47,187 bases of DNA from contig CACWID010000021.1 in assembly GCA_902760865.1 (NCBI GenBank), positions 1 through 47,187 of the forward strand. The letters are read 5' to 3'. The position numbers and the translations under genes were made by a program. Positions 31,668 to 39,146 of the stretch are shown here, one piece after another. Position 1 is the stretch's first letter. The number at the start of each line of letters is the position of its first letter. This DNA comes from an uncultured Bacteroidales bacterium (GTDB taxonomy: Bacteria; Bacteroidota; Bacteroidia; Bacteroidales; Muribaculaceae). The notes under the pieces are model-generated. The model ran no database searches. It saw only the letters and a list, made by a program, of their open reading frames with translations, and was not told the DNA's origin.

Positions 31668-32138
31668 ATGGAAAAGATTGACACTCTGGACAAAAAGATT
31701 CTGGAAATTGTGATGAATAACGCACGCATCCCTAGCAAGGACGTGGCACAGGTGTGCGGAGTATCAAGGGCGGCTGTGCACCAGCGCATCCAGCGCCTCA
31801 TCGATGATGGTGTCATCACCGGTTCGGGCTACACCGTCAACCCCAAGATGCTGGGATACTCGACCTGCACGTTCATCGGGCTGACGTTGGAGCGTGGCTC
31901 GATGTACCGCACCGTGGTCCCCGAGTTACTGAAGATCAAGGAAGTGGTCGAGTGCCACTTCACCACCGGCCACTACACAATGATGATCAAGGTCTATGCT
32001 CGTGACAATGAGCACCTGATGTCGCTGGTCAACGACCGCATCCAGCACATCGAGGGCGTGGCAGCCACCGAGACGCTCATCTCGCTGGAACAGAGCATCA
32101 GCCGGACCCTGCCCATCTACTACGATAACGACCGATAA
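31668..32138 (+). CDS. Lrp/AsnC family transcriptional regulator
   Basis: A 156-residue DNA-binding protein. The N-terminal winged helix-turn-helix spans about 3-60 (LDKKILEIVMNNARIPSKDVAQVCGVSRAAVHQRIQRL region, with the recognition helix at SRAAVHQRIQRL). The C-terminal RAM ligand-binding domain spans about 65-150 and holds CHFTTGHYTMMIKVYARD. Members respond to amino acids. With lysA immediately upstream, lysine or diaminopimelate is a plausible effector, but the sequence does not show this. It has its own promoter box and a dyad upstream, and manC follows after 61 nt. Confidence 0.93.
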   Translation: MEKIDTLDKKILEIVMNNARIPSKDVAQVCGVSRAAVHQRIQRLIDDGVITGSGYTVNPKMLGYSTCTFIGLTLERGSMYRTVVPELLKIKEVVECHFTTGHYTMMIKVYARDNEHLMSLVNDRIQHIEGVAATETLISLEQSISRTLPIYYDNDR

Positions 32139-32199
32139 GGGAGCCTGCTGAACCCTATTGCCCTTTGACCAAAAACTGAAACAATACATTCACTGCCAT

Positions 32200-33279
32200 A
32201 TGGATAACAACAGATACTGCGTCATCATGTGCGGAGGAGTCGGCAGCCGTTTCTGGCCCTTCTCCAAGGCCGCTTTGCCCAAGCAGTTCATCGACTTCTT
32301 CGGCACCGGACGCTCACTGCTGCAGATGGCCTTTGACCGCGTCAACGGCATCGTCCCCGTCGAGAACATCATCCTGATTACCAACGAGAGCTATGAGCAC
32401 CTCATCAAGGAGCAACTGCCCGAAATCAGCGATGACCGGATTCTGCTCGAGCCGGCCCGACGCAACACGGCCCCGTGTATCGCCTGGGCCGCCCACCACA
32501 TCCAGGCCATCAACCCCGAGGCCAAGATGATGGTAGCCCCCAGCGACCACCTCGTCATCAATGTGGAGAAATTCCGTCAGAGCGTCAACAGCGCCTTTGA
32601 CTTCATCGACAGCCACGACGCCCTCGTCACCATGGGCATCAAGCCCAGCCGCCCCGAGACGGGCTACGGCTACATCCAGGTGGGTGAGACCGTCGAGGGT
32701 GACTTCTCTAACGTCAAGACCTTCACCGAGAAACCCAACGAGGACCTCGCACGCGTGTTCCTCGAGTCCGGAGAGTTCTTCTGGAACTCGGGGATGTTCT
32801 TCTGGAGGGCCGACACCATCATCCGCGCCCTCAACGAGCACGCACCCGAGGTGAACGCCATCTTCGAGAAGGGTGACCAGTACTTCGGCACCCCGGATGA
32901 GAGAAAATACATCGAGGACAACTTCGAGGCCTGCCCCAGCATCAGCATCGACTTTGCCATCATGGAGAAGGCCCCCAACGTGTTTGTCGAGACGGTGGAC
33001 TTCGGCTGGAATGACCTGGGGACCTGGCGATCCCTGTACGAGCATTCGCCCAAGAACAAGGACGGCAACGTCACCCAGAAGTGCAAAGCGCTCATGTACA
33101 ACAGCCACAACAACATCGTCGCCGTCAAGGGCGACAAACTCGTGGTGACCTCGGGACTCGAGGGCTATATCGTCGCCGATGTCGACGACGCCCTGCTCAT
33201 CGTGCCCCTCGAGGAGGAACAGAAAATCAAGAACTACGTCAACGAGGTAAAGTCCAAGTTCGGGGACAAGTACCTGTAA
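32200..33279 (+). CDS. manC: Mannose-1-phosphate guanylyltransferase
   Basis: Makes GDP-mannose from GTP and mannose 1-phosphate, a precursor for mannose, fucose and related sugars in surface glycans. The ATG at 32200 gives 359 residues beginning MDNNRYCVIMCGGVGSRFW; an in-frame TTG at 32158 is less likely. The nucleotide-binding motif CGGVGSRFWPFS is at about 10-21, followed by EPARRNTAPCIAWA (about 85-98), MGIKPSRPETGYGYIQ, FTEKPNED and FWNSGMFFWRAD. It is a short, single-function enzyme without a C-terminal isomerase domain. A strong bidirectional terminator follows 32 nt after the stop codon. GDP-mannose could feed the DPM1-like GT2 at 2404, which is speculative. Confidence 0.94.
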   Translation: MDNNRYCVIMCGGVGSRFWPFSKAALPKQFIDFFGTGRSLLQMAFDRVNGIVPVENIILITNESYEHLIKEQLPEISDDRILLEPARRNTAPCIAWAAHHIQAINPEAKMMVAPSDHLVINVEKFRQSVNSAFDFIDSHDALVTMGIKPSRPETGYGYIQVGETVEGDFSNVKTFTEKPNEDLARVFLESGEFFWNSGMFFWRADTIIRALNEHAPEVNAIFEKGDQYFGTPDERKYIEDNFEACPSISIDFAIMEKAPNVFVETVDFGWNDLGTWRSLYEHSPKNKDGNVTQKCKALMYNSHNNIVAVKGDKLVVTSGLEGYIVADVDDALLIVPLEEEQKIKNYVNEVKSKFGDKYL

Positions 33280-33310
33280 CCACAGCGCTTACTACTAGAA
33301 AGAAAAAAAG

Positions 33311-33347
33311 TCCACGGGACCGCTGCCTGTCGCAGCAATCCCGTGGA
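33311..33347. terminator. Bidirectional terminator between manC and ssb
   Basis: TCCACGGGA (33311-33319) pairs perfectly with TCCCGTGGA (33339-33347), with an inner GCTGC/GCAGC hairpin. An A-rich run precedes it and a T-rich run follows, so it can stop manC (plus) and ssb (minus), which end on either side. Confidence 0.85.
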
Positions 33348-33380
33348 TTTCGTTTCTTCACGCAGTCACGCCATGGGCTA

Positions 33381-33743
33381 TCAGCCCTGGGGCTGCTCGG
33401 CATTCTCGCGAGGACGGGCAAGCAGTTCAAACGTGTCGACGTAGATCTCGGTCGTGTAACGTTTCACCTGGTTGCGATCCTCCCACGCACGCGTGCGCAG
33501 ACGGCCCTCGAGATAAATCTGGGTGCCCTTGCGGATGAAGCGCTCGGCCACCTCGGCGTTCTTGCCCCACATGACGATATTGTGCCACTCGGTGCGTTCG
33601 GGGACCTCCACACCGTTAGCGTTCGTATAAGCTCGATCGGTTGTTGCCAGAGTAAACGAGGCAACAGGCTGGTTCTGTGCCACATAGCGCACATCGGGGT
33701 CCCTACCCACGCGGCCCAACAGAATGACTTTATTTACTGACAT
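33381..33743 (-). CDS. ssb: Single-stranded DNA-binding protein, short form
   Basis: OB-fold protein that coats single-stranded DNA in replication and repair. The 120 residues cover the whole fold: MSVNKVILLGRVGRDPDVRY, EWHNIVMWGKNAEVAERFI, KGTQIYLEGRLRTRAWED and the last strand up to about 110. What is missing is the C-terminal linker and acidic tip (DDIPF-like) that recruits partner proteins; the protein ends RPRENAEQPQG, and the bases after the stop codon do not encode a tip in this frame. It may be a secondary SSB, or a housekeeping SSB whose tail is lost. It is convergent with manC. Confidence 0.9.
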   Translation of the reverse strand: MSVNKVILLGRVGRDPDVRYVAQNQPVASFTLATTDRAYTNANGVEVPERTEWHNIVMWGKNAEVAERFIRKGTQIYLEGRLRTRAWEDRNQVKRYTTEIYVDTFELLARPRENAEQPQG

Positions 33744-33823
33744 GATTACTAATGGTTTTGTTTTTTATATATTGTATATAATGTGTTAATTAAAAATTCT
33801 CAAGTATCTCCATCTTCATTCAC

Positions 33824-34780
33824 CTAGCAGCCGGTGCCCTTCAGGGCCAGACCGGCTCGCTCATGCAGGCCGAACAGCAGGTTCATCATGTGAACAGCGG
33901 TGCCGGCACTACCCCTGAGCAGAAGGTCCATCACGGCATGTACCGTGAGGTCACCCGTGTGCTCGTCCTTCATCAGCGTGAGGAGACACTTGTTGGTGTT
34001 CTCCACGTCGGCGCTGACGATGGGACGGTCGGTCATGAAGACGAAGTTGTGATCGTCATAGTATTGCTCGTATAACTGCTTGACCTTCTCTGCGTCCAGG
34101 CCGCACTTGAAGCGGGCGGCAACAGCCAGCGTCCGTCGCTCGGCAAGCCGGCTGATGGACATTTCCACAGGCTGGTCGAAACCGGGCTGGCACTGTTCCA
34201 AGACTTTTACAACCTCGCATTGCTGCTCCTGGGTCCACTGGATGGCGGTCAGGCCGTCAAGTGTCTTCCCCTCGTCGGGAAAAGCCAGGTCGCCCATCGC
34301 CACTTGCAGGGTTATCGGGCTGTTGAGCAACAGATTGCGCGCCATGGGCATCAGAGCCAGCAACGACGCGATTGCTGCGTTGCCGGGCACGGTTACCAGT
34401 CGGGCATCATGCACGAGTACACGACGCTGCATCTCGCTCATGCCATAGGTCCACGGCAAAGCCTCTCCATGGTCCAGATTGTGGCTACCGCTCAGGTCGA
34501 TGACCTTGACATCCTCACCCAGCGCTGTAGATGAGAGGAATGCCGACGTATCGCTACGGTTGCCGCACAGGAACAGCACATCCGCAGCACCGGGATCGAC
34601 GCTCCGCGACACGACGAGGTCACACTCGCCGATGATACCGGGCACAATCTGGTCCAGACGCTTTCCAGCGCCGCAAGAGCCCGCCGCGCTGATCAACTCC
34701 ACGTCAGGATGGTTGATGAGCACGCGGACCAGTTCGGCGGCACGAGGACGGTCACAGTCAACAATCGCTGCTTTAATCAT
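33824..34780 (-). CDS. ArgC-like protein lacking catalytic residues (probable pseudoenzyme)
   Basis: The 318-residue protein is clearly homologous to N-acetyl-gamma-glutamyl-phosphate reductase along its length: ELVRVLINHPDVELI near the start, YGMSEMQRR (112-120), VENTNKCLLTL, and LLRGSAGTAVHMMNLLFGL at the end. But residues 7-14, where ArgC has the glycine-rich NADP motif GxxGYxG, read VDCDRPRA. At the active site the family's NPGC is VPGN (131-134), so the catalytic Cys is Asn134. The HxHxPE-type loop is TQEQQCE (183-189), with both His changed to Gln. The frame is intact, so it is not an ordinary decayed gene. It overlaps argR by 8 nt, and no other arginine gene is in the window. A non-catalytic, possibly regulatory role is inference. 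Confidence 0.85.
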   Translation of the reverse strand: MIKAAIVDCDRPRAAELVRVLINHPDVELISAAGSCGAGKRLDQIVPGIIGECDLVVSRSVDPGAADVLFLCGNRSDTSAFLSSTALGEDVKVIDLSGSHNLDHGEALPWTYGMSEMQRRVLVHDARLVTVPGNAAIASLLALMPMARNLLLNSPITLQVAMGDLAFPDEGKTLDGLTAIQWTQEQQCEVVKVLEQCQPGFDQPVEMSISRLAERRTLAVAARFKCGLDAEKVKQLYEQYYDDHNFVFMTDRPIVSADVENTNKCLLTLMKDEHTGDLTVHAVMDLLLRGSAGTAVHMMNLLFGLHERAGLALKGTGC

Positions 34781-35351
34781 CGGCAGCGTCGATCGGCTGA
34801 GTCGGAAGGCCTACAGACAAATGGGAATTCTTGGGCATGAACTGCTCAAAAACCGCACGGGCCTGCTCATGGGTAACACCCTCGGCCAGAATCGCTACCA
34901 CGGTGTCAGCACCGGCGATGGTGCCCAGCACCTCGGCGGGACGGCTCATGTCGATATCGTAAGCCAGACCGGGAGCATAACCGTTGCGCGTCTTGATGAC
35001 GGCCAGGTTACCCGAGAAGGTGACAGACACCAGACCCACCTGCTTGGCGGCGTGGGCATCGGTCTGACGCATACTCAGCAGCCTGTCCTGCAACTGGTTG
35101 CTGTCCGGAATAATGTACATGTAAGTGTTGCGGTCGGTAGCCACCTTCGAGATCTTCAAGGCCTTGAGGTCGCGCGACAATGTAGCCTGAGTCACATTGA
35201 TGTTGTGCTCACGCAGCATATCGGCCAACTCGCTCTGGCTGCCGATGCAATTTGTCTTGATCAAATCAGTGATCAATTGTAAGCGGTCACGTTTTCTTTT
35301 CACGAGTACTTTCTTTTTTCTAGGTTTCTTGGTTAATGTTGTAGTCTCCAT
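34773..35351 (-). CDS. argR: Arginine repressor ArgR, variant
   Basis: A 192-residue regulator. A basic N-terminal extension (1-20) precedes the winged helix DNA-binding domain (about 22-80) with TQATLSRDLKALKI, and the C-terminal hexamerisation and arginine-binding domain spans about 105-172. ArgR normally binds ARG boxes with arginine as corepressor. In the conserved effector loop GTIAGDDT of typical ArgR, this protein has GTIAGADT (143-150), so one of the two Asp that hold arginine (D128 in E. coli numbering, from memory) is Ala148. It is also longer than the usual 150-157 residues at both ends. It is co-transcribed with the ArgC-like gene, which overlaps it by 8 nt. Confidence 0.9.
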   Translation of the reverse strand: METTTLTKKPRKKKVLVKRKRDRLQLITDLIKTNCIGSQSELADMLREHNINVTQATLSRDLKALKISKVATDRNTYMYIIPDSNQLQDRLLSMRQTDAHAAKQVGLVSVTFSGNLAVIKTRNGYAPGLAYDIDMSRPAEVLGTIAGADTVVAILAEGVTHEQARAVFEQFMPKNSHLSVGLPTQPIDAADD

Positions 35352-35594
35352 TTTACATATACACTTAAAAATAGGTTATTTGGATTAGATATCAACAATC
35401 GCACGGCAATGCCGCTGATGTCGTATCAATAATTATGTCATGCAAAGGTAAATACTTTTTTGCAAAACCAACAACATATTTATTGATTTTTTCACCCCAA
35501 AATGACAAATCCCATGAATTTTAATGAAATATTCATCTATTTCGGTAAGGTCAATATTACAGGCAGGTTATCTTTTATATATATTCAAGTCTGT
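35352..35594. other. AT-rich gap between argR and the patatin-like gene
   Basis: It holds the argR promoter region. No other gene or strong structure is seen, and no clear terminator follows the patatin-like gene, which ends at 35595 and is transcribed toward argR. Confidence 0.5.
35425..35450 (-). promoter_or_regulatory. argR promoter box with possible ARG-box-like site
   Basis: On the minus strand TACCTTTG (35450-35443) matches TAnnTTTG, 92 nt before the argR ATG. Just downstream, 35440-35425 reads TGACATAATTATTGAT, which partly resembles the 16-18-bp palindromic ARG box. Autoregulation would fit the position. The match is imperfect. Confidence 0.4.
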
Positions 35595-37205
35595 TCAACC
35601 TTTTCTGGGAACCATCCATCGGGGATCCTGCTGAAAGCGCTCCCAGGCTTCAAGCAGCTGGTCTTTCAGGGCGATGAGGGTGTGATGGCCGGCCGTGAGG
35701 TCAACCGGATTCTCCTCGATCCTGAGAATATACTTGAGCAGGTTGTAGCACATCGTGTACTGGCCCGCAGCAAGCAGGGCCTGGGGCATGCCGTTGGACT
35801 TCTCTTCGTCGGTAAACCACAATGTCGTGCCCATGCTGGCGGCGAGGGCGCTATTCTGCTGCATGGCCTCGCTCGGCGTGAGGAAGGCCGTGCGCGAGCC
35901 GTCCTTGTGCAGGCCTCGCCACTGTTCGCCGGGCCGCAGCTCATAGACGGTGCTCGACATGACCCGGTCCTTCCACTGCTCGTCCTCGTAGAGGGCATCG
36001 TAGTTCACTTGGCGCAGGCGCTTGAGGAAGACCTCACTGCTCATCATGAGGACCGACTTGGCGCGGTTCATCACCATGGCGGCAAGGGTGGAGAACTTCA
36101 GGTGGCTGATAAAGGTGGCCCTATTGCCCACAAAGGTCCCGGCCAGCGTACTGAAGAGCTTGTTCTTGGCAACCGCTCCGAGGATATTGGCTCCGGCAAC
36201 GATGGCCAGGATGACCGACATCACGCCCAGCCAGAAATCACTGCCCAGCACCAGGGCAACGATAAACAGCACCATCACGACGGCCAGTGAAATCAGGCCG
36301 TAGTTGCGCAGCCGACCGATGGTCAAGAGGCCGGCTTTCTTGGAGAGCAAGTCCTTGCTGGGCTTGTAACCGTCCATATAGGGGCTGGCCACATCGCTGA
36401 CGATAATGAGGTCAAAGGCCTTGTCGGTACGGGTCTTGTCTTCACGATACTTGCGCATGCGCTTCTCGGCGAGCAGGATGGGATCGATGCCCTGGTTATC
36501 GACAACGCCGCCGTCCATGAGGCCGAAACGCTTCGTGATGCCGCTGGCGATGTCCTCCCGGGTTGACACCTTGAAGTCGTCTGGGAACATCATCGGCTCG
36601 AAACCGCTGGGGAAACACGATGAACAGGCCAACGCCTCTCCCAGGGTGATGTAGCGGACGACACTGCGCCCGATGCTGTGCCGCTGGTTGCCGAACACAC
36701 CGTAACTGATCCGTGAGTTGTCGGTCATGCGGCCCTCCGTCAAGCGGAAGCGGAAGGGCAACGAGTTGTCAAAGTCGGTGGCCAGCGCTGTATAGTCCTT
36801 GACGGGAATGCGGCCAAAGTTGTCGATGATTTCGCCCATCGCCGCGCCGCCGAACAGGTATTTATCATAGATTTCGGCCATGATCTTGATGCTCGAGGCG
36901 TCGGGGTTGGCCTTCTCTTCACTCAGGCGGCTCAGGGCGTGCTCCACCAGGTCCTCGTTGCACAGGAAGGCGAACAGTTCGTTCACCATGTCCTCCACTT
37001 TCTCGCCACGGGCCTTTGTCAACATGTATTTCAACGCCGGGATGGTGCCGCCCGACACCGACGTGAGCGCCGTGACGCAGTCCAGCAGCGTGCGGCCGTC
37101 GTCCAAACGCACGGAGTTCAGCATCGAGAGCGCACCTAGGTCAAAGGTGGCTGCCCGATAGCCTCCACCGGAGAATGTTAAGCCTATGTTCAGTTCGTTG
37201 TCCAT
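35595..37205 (-). CDS. Patatin-like lipase with C-terminal membrane segments
   Basis: A 536-residue protein whose N-terminal half is a patatin/cPLA2-like lipid acyl hydrolase. The oxyanion loop is SGGGYRA (12-18), the nucleophile serine is Ser51 in SVSGGT, and the catalytic Asp is Asp231 in LMDGGVVDNQG. Two hydrophobic segments (about 285-330) follow, then a C-terminal region of about 200 residues that I do not recognise. No signal peptide is visible, so the catalytic half is probably cytoplasmic and held at the membrane. The start at 37205 is chosen because a good TTTG-N20-TACCTTTG promoter lies just upstream, inside a longer open frame. It appears monocistronic. The natural substrate is unknown; phospholipase or toxin-like activity is possible. 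Confidence 0.85.
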   Translation of the reverse strand: MDNELNIGLTFSGGGYRAATFDLGALSMLNSVRLDDGRTLLDCVTALTSVSGGTIPALKYMLTKARGEKVEDMVNELFAFLCNEDLVEHALSRLSEEKANPDASSIKIMAEIYDKYLFGGAAMGEIIDNFGRIPVKDYTALATDFDNSLPFRFRLTEGRMTDNSRISYGVFGNQRHSIGRSVVRYITLGEALACSSCFPSGFEPMMFPDDFKVSTREDIASGITKRFGLMDGGVVDNQGIDPILLAEKRMRKYREDKTRTDKAFDLIIVSDVASPYMDGYKPSKDLLSKKAGLLTIGRLRNYGLISLAVVMVLFIVALVLGSDFWLGVMSVILAIVAGANILGAVAKNKLFSTLAGTFVGNRATFISHLKFSTLAAMVMNRAKSVLMMSSEVFLKRLRQVNYDALYEDEQWKDRVMSSTVYELRPGEQWRGLHKDGSRTAFLTPSEAMQQNSALAASMGTTLWFTDEEKSNGMPQALLAAGQYTMCYNLLKYILRIEENPVDLTAGHHTLIALKDQLLEAWERFQQDPRWMVPRKG

Positions 37206-37224
37206 GTCATCGCAGATTTTTCCA

Positions 37225-37256
37225 CAAAGGTAATGAAAAGCGCCAATAATGCCAAA
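37225..37256 (-). promoter_or_regulatory. Promoter of the patatin-like gene
   Basis: On the minus strand TTTG (37256-37253), a 20-nt spacer and TACCTTTG (37232-37225) form a near-ideal Bacteroidota promoter. The implied leader is only about 10-15 nt. It fixes the start codon at 37205, because the upstream in-frame ATG at 37319 would not be transcribed. Confidence 0.75.
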
Positions 37257-37278
37257 GCGCCAGGCCAAAAAACAAGAA

Positions 37279-37312
37279 CAGACCTCCCGCAACGGGAAGT
37301 CTGCCCTTTTTT
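37279..37312. terminator. Terminator after the first dockerin gene
   Basis: CAGACCTCCCG (37279-37289) pairs with CGGGAAGTCTG (37293-37303), 11 bp with one mismatch and a 3-nt loop. T-rich runs lie on both sides, so it can serve the minus-strand gene that ends at 37360. Confidence 0.75.
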
Positions 37313-37359
37313 CAGTCACACGGGCGCCAAGTTCTGGGGCGCCGCGCTTGCAGTCGGTT

Positions 37360-38844
37360 TTAGTCCTCAGCAGTGCCGCTCAGCAGGATGTTGATCAGAG
37401 CGGTCACGTCACTGATGTTCACCGTGCCAGAGTGGTTCACGTCGGCCTCGACAGGCATGTCCTCGGCATTGGTAAGCAGCAGGTTGATCAGGGCGGTCAC
37501 ATCGGCGATGCTCACCTTCCAGTCGTGGTTCACGTCACCGGCCTTGTACTCGGTGGCAATGGTCACGGTCACCGTGTAGCAGCGCACCTGAGAATTGATC
37601 ACGAAGGAGACCTCATTGTCGATACCTTCCCACGTGCCATCAGAGCCGCCTGTGGTGTAGGTTCCCGACTGGCCCTCGGGCAGCGACAGGTTGCTGGGCG
37701 TGTAGCCGCTGATGCCGTCGAACTCGATTTTCAGGATGGGGGCTCCGGCCGAGGTAAACTTCAGTGCCGACTCGGCGCCGCCATAGATGCGGTAGTGGTC
37801 GCTATAGACCGTACCGTCACCGACGAACATCGTAACCGGGCCTTTCACGATGGTATAGGCATGGCGGTTGGTGTCGCCGTCGCCCTTGTCCACAGTAGCG
37901 TCAAAGGTCACATCAACGATTGTGGGGGGCAGCTTGGTGTAGGTGGCGCTCACTACCTCGCTCTCCACGTCACCCACCTTGGCCTTGGCATAGATGGTCA
38001 GGTCTTCGGTCACGGGGATGGGGTCGATGTACTGGCTCCACTGTTCCTGGTCCAGGCTGTAGTAGATCGTGGCACCCGGGGTGGCACAAGCCAGCGTCAC
38101 CTCCAGGCGGTCCTGGAAGCCGCACGATGCGGGCGTGAACACGGGAGCCTCGACAGTCTGCTCCACCTTGGTGAAGGTGACGGTCACATACTCGCTTATT
38201 TCGCCGCCCTTGCTGGAATAGGCCGTGAAGGTCTTGGTCTCGGTTACATAGAAGGGGCGGCTATAGTATGACCAGTTGGCCCAGTCGCCATCGGGTTCGC
38301 CCTCAAAGTAATAGATCTCGGCGTTCTCGGTCGGGCAGGTCAGCGTCACCTCCAGGCTGCCGGTGAACTCGCCGCCATCGGGATGGAACACGGGAGGAAC
38401 GAGCTCGGTGACAATCGGCTCCTCGATGGTAACGACAATCTGATAGACCCTCGACTGGGATGCAAGATTCAGCTCAACGGCTTCGGCTGGCTCACCCTGC
38501 CAGATGCCCACGTTGCTGCCCGAGTGGCAGCTGTAGCCGTCACCATAGAACTGGTCCGGGCCGTAGCTCTGGGAATAAGATCCCTGGCAGGTGATTTCCA
38601 CCTTCTTGATGTTACCCACAGTCGATTTGATCGCAGTCTTGCTACCGCCACCGAAGCGGTAGGGATTGGTGGCAAACGCGCCACTGGTGCAGGTGATGGT
38701 CACCCCGTCGAGTTCCATCACGTCAAAAGCATTGGCTGCCAAGTTGTTACCAATAGTAGTTCCGGCAACAAAGGTCACGTTCATGTCTGCCCATGCCGAC
38801 AGCGCCAGCAGAGCAACAAAAAGAAGAGAAAATACTTTTTTCAT
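37360..38844 (-). CDS. Secreted protein with duplicated beta domain, two CHB_HEX_C-like repeats and dockerin
   Basis: A 494-residue exported protein with a signal peptide 1-19 (MKKVFSLLFVALLALSAWA). Domain A spans about 22-118. Two chitobiase/beta-hexosaminidase C-terminal-like repeats follow (about 123-210 and 215-305, each with PVFxPxxxxF...LEVTL and ATIYYSLD-type strands). A second copy of domain A spans about 308-425; both copies end in a VRCYTVTVTI or SRVYQIVVTI strand. Last is a dockerin-like pair of calcium-loop repeats (DVNHDWKVSIADVTALINLLL and a second copy, about 432-494). No catalytic motif is seen, so it is probably an adhesin or scaffold-bound protein. It has its own promoter box and terminator. 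Confidence 0.85.
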   Translation of the reverse strand: MKKVFSLLFVALLALSAWADMNVTFVAGTTIGNNLAANAFDVMELDGVTITCTSGAFATNPYRFGGGSKTAIKSTVGNIKKVEITCQGSYSQSYGPDQFYGDGYSCHSGSNVGIWQGEPAEAVELNLASQSRVYQIVVTIEEPIVTELVPPVFHPDGGEFTGSLEVTLTCPTENAEIYYFEGEPDGDWANWSYYSRPFYVTETKTFTAYSSKGGEISEYVTVTFTKVEQTVEAPVFTPASCGFQDRLEVTLACATPGATIYYSLDQEQWSQYIDPIPVTEDLTIYAKAKVGDVESEVVSATYTKLPPTIVDVTFDATVDKGDGDTNRHAYTIVKGPVTMFVGDGTVYSDHYRIYGGAESALKFTSAGAPILKIEFDGISGYTPSNLSLPEGQSGTYTTGGSDGTWEGIDNEVSFVINSQVRCYTVTVTIATEYKAGDVNHDWKVSIADVTALINLLLTNAEDMPVEADVNHSGTVNISDVTALINILLSGTAED

Positions 38845-39146
38845 ACAAATGGTTTAGTGAAGTAAATAAATATAGTTAATAACAGTAGGGTCAAACTTCA
38901 GTCGCCACCCCAAAGGGCACGCCGATTTACACGTCACAAAATTACTAAAAAAATCCATTCCATCGACAGCCCCCACCAGAAATAATCAGAAAAAGGCACC
39001 GCCCCCGACAAGGCATCGCAAGGCTCCGCCTTGCACAAGCCGCCCGGTTCCCCATGCCGCAGCTGAGCTGCAGCCACACAATCTCTCGCCCAGAAGAGAT
39101 CTCCCCGCAGTCAGGGCTAATCAGTAATCGCCATCATGCAGGCTGG
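38845..39146. other. Intergenic region upstream of the first dockerin gene
   Basis: No gene is seen in these 302 bases. It contains a possible minus-strand promoter box, TAATTTTG (38944-38937), 93 nt before the 38844 start, and one copy of a 56-bp GC-rich intergenic repeat (39020-39075). Confidence 0.5.
39020..39075. repeat. 56-bp intergenic repeat, copy 1
   Basis: A GC-rich element that begins AAGGCTCCGCC and ends in an imperfect hairpin around GCCGCAGCTGAGCTGCAGC. It matches the sequence at 40184-40239 at 50 of 56 positions by my count. Each copy lies 3' of a dockerin-protein gene. Confidence 0.75.

Noticed and set aside
33824-34780. Frameshift or ordinary decay of argC
   Set aside because: The frame is intact over 318 codons, the C-terminal half is well conserved, and the base composition matches its neighbours, so substitution of active-site residues explains it better.
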